Source: Harmonia axyridis (Eukaryota > Arthropoda > Insecta > Coleoptera > Coccinellidae). From it: 64,000 nucleotides of DNA. A program made the position numbers and the translations under genes. Under the pieces are notes generated by a model, which saw nothing but the letters and a program-made list of their open reading frames with translations, had not been told where the DNA came from and did no database searches. Positions 1 to 9,427 of this stretch are shown piece by piece. The DNA is taken from the NCBI RefSeq assembly GCF_914767665.1, contig NC_059504.1:4280501-4344500 (forward strand). The letters run 5' to 3'. Position 1 is the first letter of the stretch, and each line of letters begins with the position of its first letter.

Positions 1-528
1 AATCCTGTTTTCAAAACTGTCTGGTCAAGGAGTATAATCATTTCACCAACTTTTCAAAGAGAAATTAAAGACAATACTATACTCGAGTACCGAGATATTA
101 CAAAAGATAGAACACAAGTCATTCCAGTTGAAACTAGCATTAAATATTTGGCGAGCCCTGCTTATCAACAAACTTACGGGTCGGATCCTGTTTGGAAGCT
201 TTATAGACGAAATCATAAAGGAAGTATACCTCCTAGAAAAACTAGGAAGACCTGTATTAGAGCTGGGATCATAGCTACTGGAAATCCTTGTCCTATTTGT
301 AGAGATGAGTACTTAGTTTTGAATGAAAACAACGTTGATCTATTGAAACAGTTTGTTTGTCCCCACACAGGGGAAATATTGAGCTATAGTAAAACTGGTT
401 TATGTCAACAGAAACATTTGCAGTTACTCGTAGCAGTAAAAAGAGCATATAATTTCGGCCTTTTAACTTTTGATGTTCCATTTAGGTTCTATGATTATTC
501 TGATTATATTGAAAGTGCTGAACAGTAA
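1..528 (+). CDS. mRpS18B: Mitochondrial ribosomal protein S18B, 3' part of gene
   Basis: Component of the mitochondrial small ribosomal subunit (bS18m family, S18B paralog). Frame 1 is open from the window edge to the TAA at 526-528, giving 175 visible residues; the start and any mitochondrial targeting peptide lie upstream. The diagnostic stretch is DPVWKLYRRNHKGSIPPRKT, followed by RKTCIR, NPCPICRDEY and FVCPHTG. The cysteines in CIR, CPIC and VCPH match the metal-binding cysteines known in mitochondrial S18 proteins. The codon at 148 is TTG, not ATG, so it is not a start. The stop is followed after two bases by the ATG of the next gene. No intron is visible in this part. Identification is firm. 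Confidence 0.93.
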   Translation, partial: NPVFKTVWSRSIIISPTFQREIKDNTILEYRDITKDRTQVIPVETSIKYLASPAYQQTYGSDPVWKLYRRNHKGSIPPRKTRKTCIRAGIIATGNPCPICRDEYLVLNENNVDLLKQFVCPHTGEILSYSKTGLCQQKHLQLLVAVKRAYNFGLLTFDVPFRFYDYSDYIESAEQ

Positions 529-530
529 AC

Positions 531-1910
531 ATGGAAGCAACTTTCGTTGTAATAGGAGGGGGTATTGCAGGAGTTAGTTGTGCTGAGACTCTATCAATTT
601 TGAATTCTAATAATTCAATTATTTTAGTTAGTGAATCTGCACTAATAAAAACTGCTATAAATGCTTTTGCAATAACAAGAACTCTTACCAGTTTTGAAGT
701 TAAAGAAGATAATTTTAGTAACTTCAGTAACAAATATCCCAATGTTAAGGTATTACATGATACTTTAGAGAAAATTAATGATCATTCTCACACAATCGAA
801 ACTAAATCCAAATTAGTAATAAAATATCAATATTTGTGCTTATGCACTGGTGCATCTCCAAGACTAATTCCTCAAGCTGATGATTATCCAGAAATTCTAG
901 GTATCAGAGATACTGATTCCGTAGAAATACTCGTCTCAAAATTGGCTAAATCTAAAAAGATTGCAATAGTGGGAAATGGGGGAATTGCAACAGAATTAAT
1001 CTACCAAGTTAAAAATATTGAAGCACATTGGATAATAAAAGACAAACATATTTCAGCAACATTTGTTGACCCAGGAGCAGCAGAATTTTTCAATGAAGAG
1101 ATGTCTACGGGTAAAGAAAATGAACAAACTGTTAGTAAGAGAATAAGATACAGTGAAGAAAATGTGGCAACAAGGGGAGCAGCGTTAGGCCCTGATTGGT
1201 ACAAAAATTTGACAATTTCAGGATCAAAACTAGGAAGTGGCGGAATTAATATACATTATGAAGTTGAAGTAAAAGAAATTCATAAAAATGAAGATGGATG
1301 TCTTGAATTACTTCTAACCAACAATGAAAAAGTTACTTGTGATCTTGTTGTGTCAGCCACTGGAGTATATCCAAATTTGAGATTCACTTACGATACAAAA
1401 TTTGACTTATCCAATGATGGTTTCATAAATGTTAACGAGTTCATGATGACTTCTGTGAAAGACATTTATGCAGCAGGAGATGTATGCAATGCAAATTGGC
1501 AACCAGCCGAACATTGGTTCCAGATGAAATTGTGGACTCAAGCTAGACAAATGGGTTGTTATGCAGCTAAATCCATGTATGGTGCCTACACACATGAAGA
1601 AGTGCTTCAAGATTTTTGTTTTGAAATGTTTTCCCATTCCACAAAACTTTTTGGATATAAGGTAATTCTATTGGGTTTATTCAATGGTCAGAAGTTAGGC
1701 ACAAATTATGAATTACTATTAAGAATGACTAAAAAGCAGGAGTTTGTCAAGTTTGTTCTTGTGAATAATAAACTTCAAGGTGCATTATTGATTGGAGATA
1801 CAGATTTAGAAGAAATGTGTGAAAATTTGATATTGAATCAATTAGATCTGTCCCCTTATGGTGACGATATACTCAATCCAGATATAGATATTGAAGATTA
1901 CTTTGATTAA
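531..1910 (+). CDS. PYROXD1: PYROXD1-like pyridine nucleotide-disulphide oxidoreductase
   Basis: A single uninterrupted frame of 459 aa, slightly shorter than vertebrate PYROXD1 (about 500 aa). It is a class I flavoprotein oxidoreductase that binds FAD and NAD(P)H. Visible motifs are GGGIAG at residues 9-14 (first Rossmann fold, FAD), GNGGIA at 148-153 (second fold, NAD(P)H), SATGVYPN near 275-282 and the FAD-binding IYAAGDVC at 312-319. No redox-active CxxxxC disulphide is present, as expected for PYROXD1. The human protein is linked to nuclear/cytoplasmic redox homeostasis and tRNA-ligase protection; that role is family knowledge only. The ATG lies in a good context (AACATGG), 2 nt after the mRpS18B stop, so no ordinary independent promoter fits between the genes. 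No intron is visible. Confidence 0.93.
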   Translation: MEATFVVIGGGIAGVSCAETLSILNSNNSIILVSESALIKTAINAFAITRTLTSFEVKEDNFSNFSNKYPNVKVLHDTLEKINDHSHTIETKSKLVIKYQYLCLCTGASPRLIPQADDYPEILGIRDTDSVEILVSKLAKSKKIAIVGNGGIATELIYQVKNIEAHWIIKDKHISATFVDPGAAEFFNEEMSTGKENEQTVSKRIRYSEENVATRGAALGPDWYKNLTISGSKLGSGGINIHYEVEVKEIHKNEDGCLELLLTNNEKVTCDLVVSATGVYPNLRFTYDTKFDLSNDGFINVNEFMMTSVKDIYAAGDVCNANWQPAEHWFQMKLWTQARQMGCYAAKSMYGAYTHEEVLQDFCFEMFSHSTKLFGYKVILLGLFNGQKLGTNYELLLRMTKKQEFVKFVLVNNKLQGALLIGDTDLEEMCENLILNQLDLSPYGDDILNPDIDIEDYFD

Positions 1911-1914
1911 TAAA
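1909..1914 (+). promoter_or_regulatory. AATAAA overlapping the PYROXD1 stop codon
   Basis: The hexamer AATAAA shares its first two bases with the TAA stop of PYROXD1. A second AATAAA lies at 2207-2212 and is the more normal candidate for the cleavage signal. Which is used cannot be told from sequence. Confidence 0.35.
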
Positions 1915-2382
1915 CATTGTTCTTGATTATTTTTTCTTTTCTTTCAAATTTTATATTTCTGAATATTCCTCAATCGAAGAGTATATGAAAAATGGACATT
2001 ATTCAAATTTATTAAATGATTCACATCGGCCATTTTGTTCATTAGTAGTTTATTTCTTAAATCATTAACAAATGTGTATAACTACTGAAGGATATCTTGA
2101 AACCTTAGGGATAAAAGATAAAAAACAATTAAAACTTGACACATATTTGACTATGTTCAATGTTATAAAAATAACGAAATTTGTTCCATCAATTATTCAG
2201 TTATTGAATAAAAATTGCATCAAATCTCTGAAAGAGAATTGATATTTAAGATTATGAATTTTGATTAAGTTCTTTAGTTCAAAGATCAGTCTTATTTCTG
2301 CAATAAAATATCACATTATATATCTCAAACAAAACAAAATTAACACATATAATTAAAATTAATTATAAAATAACAATATATT
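1911..2382. other. Convergent 3' flank between PYROXD1 and kinesin gene A
   Basis: About 470 bp of A+T-rich sequence between two tail-to-tail genes. It should hold both 3' UTRs. An AATAAA on the plus strand sits at 2207-2212. No coding frame or repeat was seen. Confidence 0.6.
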
Positions 2383-5078
2383 TTAACTTTGACTTTTTTC
2401 TTGCGTTTTTTGTATCAAATCCATTATTGCAGTTTCATATTTCTGTACAGATTTGCTGATCGTTTCATATAAGGTATCTATATCTTCATCAACATCAGAT
2501 AGTAATATGTTGGACAATGATCGGTACAATGCATTTATCGATTTGTTTATACTTTTTTTCATATTTTGTTTTGACATTAGTGTTACACTCCAAGTTATGT
2601 TGTTCATCATATCATCAACTTCTTTATACTGTTCCAACGAGTCCAAATCCCTGATTGTAACAGTGGTCTGTTTTTTATTTTTATAATCTGTCAGTATAAG
2701 ATCGTTTTGTGAAGTTAAATAATAATTCATATGATGTTTTCTACACCATTCTTTTATAATACTGAATGGATCTGATATATGAGAGTCTATATCTTCATCA
2801 AGAACACTTTCAAGCTCTTCTAAGAAATTCGATTTATATGGTGTGAGATCTATGGATTTCGTAGAATTAGTCATAATTCTCATTTTTGATTCAAGTTCCT
2901 CCTTCAGTTTTTCAAGTTCTGCCAGTGATGTCAAGTGAGCAGCTTTATTCTCTGAAAATTTTTGTTGCCAGGATAATTCGGCCTCAGCTAATCTACTTTC
3001 AGTTTCTTTAAGTTCAGCTTGTAATTTCCCAAGTTCTTTCATTTGATTCGAATGATTTTCGTTTGATTTTGGACATTCGTCAGGATTCATTGATTCATAA
3101 TTACTTTGTAAAGATTTAAGTTTTTCAACTTCCAATTTCAGTTCTCTGATGATTTTTTCTTGGGGATTTTCATTGATTTGTGCCTTGTTTACTATCTGCT
3201 TCGCTTTACAAGCATATCTGAGGGTTGATAAAGTCTCGTCTTCGCACAAACTCGAGGGGCTGATAGTTGCCAACATGGTTGTGAGGGAGTTTCCACCTAA
3301 ACTCTCCTGAAGTAAATAAATGTACAATGAAATGAAAGAAATTCTTTAGGAAATAAAATTAATTACAGTTTAGTATGTCATATACAGGGTGATTCGCATT
3401 TAAACGGACAAATGAAAACTGGGTGTAGAGGATGATTCCAAAATACTCTCATATGGATATTCTAAGTCATTTATGGTTTCCGATATACAGGGTGTTTTCT
3501 GAAATTTGGAAGATTTTTATTTCTACGTAACTTTTTAATCACAGATGGCTTCGATTGAAAATTTGATTTTTGGATAGCATAAACATAAAACAATGAAACC
3601 TGATTTTTGAAGTTTTTTTCCCATTGTTGTATTGAGGCAATAGATTTCAGAAAATACCCTGTATATCAGAAACTAGGTGACGAATAACCAAATGGGGGTA
3701 TTTTCAACAGAAACATGCGAGGAGAGTGTGATTACTTCAATTTTCAAACTCGGTTTTAAAATATACAACAGATATTAAAATTTGAATTTTTTTTTCAAAA
3801 AACTATCCAGTAATGAAATCAAGTTTCAAAAACTACCAGTAAATTGATATTCCTGTCCTTATTTATACTCACCTTCAGTAACCAAGTCAAAACGGAACTC
3901 CTATATGGTACAAATGAAGATTTCTTATCAACAAGAGAAGAAATAACATGTCCCAAAGTTAACAGTGATTTATTAATACTGCAACTCTCTCGGAGTTTCT
4001 CATCATTGTTTTCTCCTTTTTTATGCAACTCTAACCGTGATCTAGGTGTGCTCTCGCTATTACAATTCCCCAATTTTTCATTCAATAATCTTTCATTTCC
4101 TGCTAAGTCTACCAAACTGACACTACTCCTTCTACTTCTATTCTCTTCATTTCCATCGCCTAATATGCCGCTCAAAAAGTTCAGGTCCACCTTAAATATA
4201 CTATGTGATCTAGATGACTGTTCGTTCATATTTGTTGCTGCAATAGCTCTATTTCTATTTCCTATTAATAACCAAAGTCGAAGTTCATCATATGTTTTCA
4301 CAGTTTTATAACTCAAATTTTCAACATAAGGTCCAGTGACGGGGTTTTCTCTCACCTTCAAGGTACTTCTGTTAGTTATGTCTTCAGTTAACAATAGATC
4401 GTAAATTTTCTCGTTGTATATTTCGCAATAACTGATGTTCAAAGTAGCGGAACAATTGTCTGGTAAATTATTTGTACGAGAAATCAAGTCTCTACAAAAT
4501 CTGGGTATTAGACCTGAATATTCTTCAGAATCTATATCTGCTTCACTCCTACCCATCATGCTAAAACTTTTTCCTGATCCCGTTTGTCCATAGGCCAATA
4601 GACAAGCATTGTAACCTTTAAAGGCTGATTGTAATAGGGGAACCCCTAAGGATTGATATATCCTTTCCTGTGAAAAGTAGGTGGAATCATTTTCGTCGTA
4701 TGACTGAAATATTTTATCTACATTGAACTTATACGAGCTGGTTTTCTTCCTTGGATCAACATCAACGTAAATAGCGTTATTTCTTATACTTATAATGTTT
4801 TTTTCTCCATCATTCAATATTTCTCTGCCACTTATCGGGCGAATTCTAACTGCAACAGATATTTTATCGATCGAATCCTCATTCTTTTTCGAGTTGTCTT
4901 TTGTAATTGTGGATTTGATACCACCAGCGGAACCTCCTTGTGACGTTCTTGGATTTATTAAAGTCGAGGGATAGCAAATTTTCGATCTAGCTGTTTTGTT
5001 ACCGATCCGTCCAACAATTCTGTTTGATATTTCATCGTTTAAATAACTTTTCGGTGTGCTGGTTGCTAAAAACGCCAT
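2383..5078 (-). CDS. Kinesin-3-like motor protein A (tandem paralog)
   Basis: Two coding exons: 5078-3873 (402 aa, ending WLLK) and 3306-2383 (starting ESLGGNS). They join in phase 0 across a GT-AG intron to give 709 aa. The motor domain begins near residue 72. The P-loop GQTGSGKS is at 164-171, switch I NEQSSRSHS at 285-293 and switch II DLAGNE at 324-329. The usual switch II is DLAGSE, so serine is replaced by asparagine. The region after switch II (loop 12) carries a charged insertion of about 25 residues that the neighbouring paralog lacks. The motor ends with RYACKAKQIVNKAQINENP, followed by a coiled coil and an acidic and then mixed tail. The motor resembles kinesin-3/KIF14-type proteins, but no FHA domain was recognised and the tail is short. 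The exact subfamily is uncertain. Confidence 0.87.
3436..3705. repeat. Palindromic foldback/MITE in kinesin A intron
   Basis: Inside the 566-bp intron (3307-3872). The 24-bp arms at 3482-3505 and 3644-3667 are inverted copies differing at one position and contain TATACAGGGT. Weaker pairing continues outward to about 3436 and 3705. A further TACAGGGTG occurs at 3383-3391. This is a nonautonomous element of the CAGGGTG-ended type seen repeatedly in the window. Confidence 0.7.
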
Positions 5079-6458
5079 TTCTTTTTCAGACCAGATTATT
5101 CCAACATTAGATGGTATTTTTATACCAAATTTTCTCTTGATTAGACTCCGAAATAATAAAAATTCGGATGTGGATCTGCTTATCTTGTCAAATTACTCTT
5201 TATGTGATTTGTAACACTTTTTGTGAATTTTTTTGAAATTATGTTTCACTTATGTTTGAATTGCGCATACGAAATCATAAAAGATCAAGGCGCAACATAT
5301 ATAAGGTAGGTATTAGCATTTTTATTGGATATAAATATTTTGACACGAAAATTTTTTCCCTGAAGGAATTGCAAATTTTTTAGTTAAATGAAAATAATAC
5401 AGCCGTGGATAATAATTCAAAATAACCACACCATAATAACAATAGAAGTTGTAGATAGTTATTTTTCATATGCTAAACAAAAAAAATTAAATAGAATTTC
5501 CAACTGTTCAACTGAGATATTCTTCGCGTTTTTCAAGTGTTCTTTTTTTACTAAAATTTTAGTAGCTGCACATAATTTTTTGGCAACTATAATGAGCAAC
5601 GTTATTTTTTGTTTTTCAGCCATTCAAAAAATATATATCATAATATACAGGGTGAGTCGGGAGGAACGGGCCAAACTCCAGGAGCGTATTGTAGACGTGA
5701 AAATAATTGAAAAAAACTCATAAGTTCTTATACGATTCTCATTTGTTCTCGAGATACAGTGTGTTAAAGTTAGAATTTTTTTCAAGTTTTTCTCTTATAG
5801 TATCTACACTTCGCAAGATATCCAATTGAAATTTGGCATAAATATTATCATTGATAGTTCACACCATATGAGATGCCAATTTCGATAGCAAATTCACAGG
5901 GTGATATTTTCTCTGGATCACTATCCCTTGTTTTCCTCCAGAATTTTTTTTTGGACAGTGTTCCAGAGAAAATATCACCCTGTGAATTTGCTATCAAAAT
6001 TGGCATATCACATGGTGTGAACTATCAATGATAATATTTATGCCAAATTTTCATAGAATATCTTGTGAAGTGTAGACACTTTAAGAGAAAAACTTGAAAA
6101 AAATTCTAACTTTAACACACTGTATCTCAAAAACGAATTGTTCACATAAAAATAAGTAACGGTTTTGAAACTTAACTACTGAAATATATTCAAAACCTGT
6201 GAAATCCTTTCAAGACGCTATATTCTGAATTTTGATCAAAAATTAAGGATTTATTACTTCAGTAAAGAGAATTACAGGAGTACTGAATATGTTAAAAGAC
6301 AAACATTAAAATTAATAATTTAATTTATTAATGAACATAAAAAGCAATCTGAAATTAAAAATAAATAGGAACAATAATATGTATATCAATGGAAAATAAA
6401 AAGTTACAATTCCATATATCGAGTTAAAAATATTCATTAAATATGTTACAATATGTTA
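5079..6458. other. Spacer between the two kinesin paralogs
   Basis: A 1.38-kb A+T-rich spacer holding the promoter of kinesin A (upper side) and the 3' end of kinesin B (lower side). It contains an isolated TATACAGGGTG at 5644-5654 and a large palindrome at 5743-6142. The short frame at 5388-5723 has no recognisable product and runs into the repeat. Confidence 0.6.
5743..6142. repeat. About 400-bp foldback element with ~180-bp arms
   Basis: The left arm (about 5743-5920) and right arm (about 5962-6142) are near-perfect inverted copies around a roughly 40-bp centre. Matching blocks are GATACAGTGTGTTAAAGTTA against its complement at 6108-6127, and CAGGGTGATATTTTCTCTGG against its complement at 5963-5982. 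There is no coding capacity. It is probably a nonautonomous DNA element. Transcripts through it would form a long hairpin. Confidence 0.8.
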
Positions 6459-8727
6459 TTACATGTTAAATTTAACATTTTTTGGTTCTTTTCTTTCTAC
6501 AACTTCATATAAAAGGGCAGTTTCATATTTCTGCACGGCTTTGCTCATTTTAGCATACAATATATTCAAATCTTGATCATTTTCTGGAGGTTGTATATCT
6601 GAGAGTACTTTATACAATGCATTCATTGATTTCGTAATATCTGCTTTTGTCAGTCGTTTCGAAGTTTTGTTAATAGTCCATGTCAAATTGGTTAAAAAAT
6701 CTCCAACATCTTTGTACTTTTCTAACAAACCCAAATCAGCACATGTCACTATAGTCTGTTTATTGTTTTTATAATCAATCAATAAAAGAGCATTTCGTGA
6801 AATTGAGTAATTGACTCCATTCTTCTTGCACCACTCTGTTATGATTTCAAAATTATGATCTGATTCAATATTGCTTTCTTCATCTAGAACACCCTCTAGC
6901 TCTTCTAGAAAATTTGTTCGATAAGGCGATAAATGAACCGATTTTTCAGAGTACTTCATAATCCTCATTCTTGATTCCAATTCTTCTTTTCGCTTCTCAA
7001 CTACTGCCAATTCTCTAAGGCGCGCAGCATTGTTTTCTTCAAATCTTTTTCTCCAAGTTGTTTCAGCTTCAGATAGTTTATTTTCTGTTTCATTTAGTTT
7101 GTTTCTCAGTTCATCCAATTCCTCACATTCACTAGTGTTACTTATATTATATTGTGAAGAAGTATTTCCATACAATGAAGTATGTTCAAAATTTAGTTTT
7201 AAAGATCTCAGTCTTGAAACTTCCGTCCTCAATTCTCTAATCAACTTTTCATGAGGATTTTCATTGATTCTCGCTCTGTTAACTATAGACCTTGCTTGAC
7301 AAGCATACCTGAGAGTGGCTAAAGTCTCATCGACATGAAAATTCGATGGAGTTATAGTGGCCAACATCGTAGTCATAGAATTGCCACCTAAGCTTTCCTA
7401 AAAACAGACCAAATTGTAACATTAGAATCTCCAATAAGTAGAATAATAGAACGTCTAAGAAGTTTTTTAAAATCAAATAGTTCAAAACATTTTGAAATTA
7501 AAACCAAAAAGTTTAAATTCAATTACTTACTCGTAAAAGCCAAGTCAAAACTGAATCCCTATAAGGTACAAATTGGCCTCTTCTTTGATCAGCTAATGAA
7601 GAAATTACTTTTCCTAAAGTCATGAGAGATTTATTTATGCTCACACCCTGACGAATCTTTTCTTCATTATGTGAATTGTTTAATCTTTCACTTCCAGCTA
7701 AATCCACCAAGCTGACTCTACTTCTTCTACTACCACCTCCCTCACACAGACTGTCATTAGAACCATCGGTTAAACAAAGTTCAATTGTAAATATACTATG
7801 TGACCTTGAAGATTTTTCATTCATACTTGTTGCAGCTGTGGCACGGTTTCTATTTCCTATTAATAACCAATTCCTTAGTTCATTATATGTTTTTACAGAG
7901 TTTACACTTAAATTTTCTACATAAGGTCCAAAAGTGGGGTGCTCTCTCACTTTTAAAGCTATTTTGTTAGATGAATCAGAAACCAATAATAAATCATGGA
8001 TTTTTTCATTATAAATTTCAAAGTAGCTTACATCAAGTGTGGCAGTACAATTATCAGGTAAATTACTGATACGATTGAATAAATCCCTACAAAACCTAGG
8101 AATTATACCAGAAAATTCCTCAGATTCTATATCTGCTTCATTCCTACCCATCATACTGAAACTTTTACCAGATCCCGTTTGGCCATAAGCAAATAGGCAT
8201 GCATTATAACCTTTGAATGCAGATTCTAATAATGGTACTCCCAGGCAACTAAATACATCTTTTTGAGAAGAATAGGTGGAATCGTTTTCATCACAGGACC
8301 AGAATATATGATCATATTGGAACAAATGATCTAAGCAAACTCCTGAATTTCCTGTAGGACTAGACTTCACATGAAGATTATTGTTTTCAACGGTTACAAC
8401 ACTATTAGCACCAATATATGCCAACTCTCTTGAATTCATGGGACGAACTCTAACAGCAACAGATAAATTACTTAATTCTAAATCTACATTTCCACTTTCA
8501 ATTTCTTGACTAGTTCTGGATTTTAATTTTACTGTTTTAGGAGTTTCAAATACTACACTACTGAAACATTCTGGAGTTCCCACAATATTCATATTTTTCG
8601 AAGTAATTTTGGGTGTCATAAGTGGTGTTCTTGGAGTTGAAGGTGCTGCAAATCCATGATTATTTATCCTGTTGATTCTTTTTGCAGTACTTGAAATTTT
8701 AGGAGTGTTAGATATTGAGAGAGACAT
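6459..8727 (-). CDS. Kinesin-3-like motor protein B (tandem paralog)
   Basis: Two coding exons, 8727-7531 (399 aa, ending WLLR) and 7397-6459 (starting ESLGGNS), give 711 aa. The intron sits at exactly the same position and phase as in the neighbouring paralog. The P-loop GQTGSGKS is at 182-189, switch I NEKSSRSHS at 303-311 and a canonical DLAGSE at 342-347. The motor ends RYACQARSIVNRARINENP, followed by a coiled coil and a C-terminal domain alignable to paralog A. The N-terminal 65 residues contain repeated T-P sites (NTPK, STPRTP, MTPK, GTPE, ETPK) that could be proline-directed kinase sites (inference), as would suit a mitotic KIF14/Klp38B-like motor. No FHA domain was recognised. This copy keeps canonical motifs, so it is the likelier ancestral-function copy. 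Confidence 0.89.
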
Positions 8728-9427
8728 AGTTCTTTTTATCTTTTGCGATCACTAGAATCACTGTAGGATTTTATTCGAAATCAAACATGATGTTTACACT
8801 TAGTTCAAAAATTTGAATAGTAAAATAATTAAACTATGAGAATGAAGTTTCAATTTCAAATAACCGTTAACCGCCACTTCGAAAACACAACAATATGCAT
8901 TTCTGTGCTTGAAATTTGAAATGAGTAGGGATACCAACAGCATCCTGATTCCTGATACCAACAGTCATTTAGCAAATATTAGTTGGAAAAATTATTTCTT
9001 GATTTGAATTTTCTTTGTTCTTATTTTCTTATTATCTTTGTTTCTAGAAATTCAAGCAATTTATCACGGGAAAAAATTGAGAACTTGGTTTTTCGGGTTT
9101 TTCTGAACATTTAATTCTATGGTATTATGCAAAAAATTCTGTGCTTCAAATAAATAATTATTTCATTCTTAAAAAATAATTACTTTATTATTATTAATAT
9201 TTTGGGTTTCTTATGAATATGAATGAATTTGTTATTTTATTGTGAAATGTATCATTCATGTTCTGAATTATAATAAATAAAATTCAGGGAAATGTTTTGA
9301 AAATGCATACATTTTTTGAGACTTCAATTTTGTCAAATAGTTTTGAAATGATACTTCACTTGGAAAGCAAATATTGCTTTTTGTAAACATGAATACAATA
9401 TGAGCCGTCGAAAAAAAAAGGAATTTT
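8728..9427. other. Divergent promoter region, kinesin B / site-1 protease
   Basis: 700 bp between two divergent start codons, expected to hold both promoters and 5' UTRs. It is A+T-rich with poly-A and poly-T runs. No clear TATA box, repeat or extra coding exon was recognised. Confidence 0.5.

Noticed and set aside
148..150. TTG at 148 as the start of the first protein
   Set aside because: It is not ATG and the mRpS18B frame stays open upstream to the window edge with family-consistent residues.
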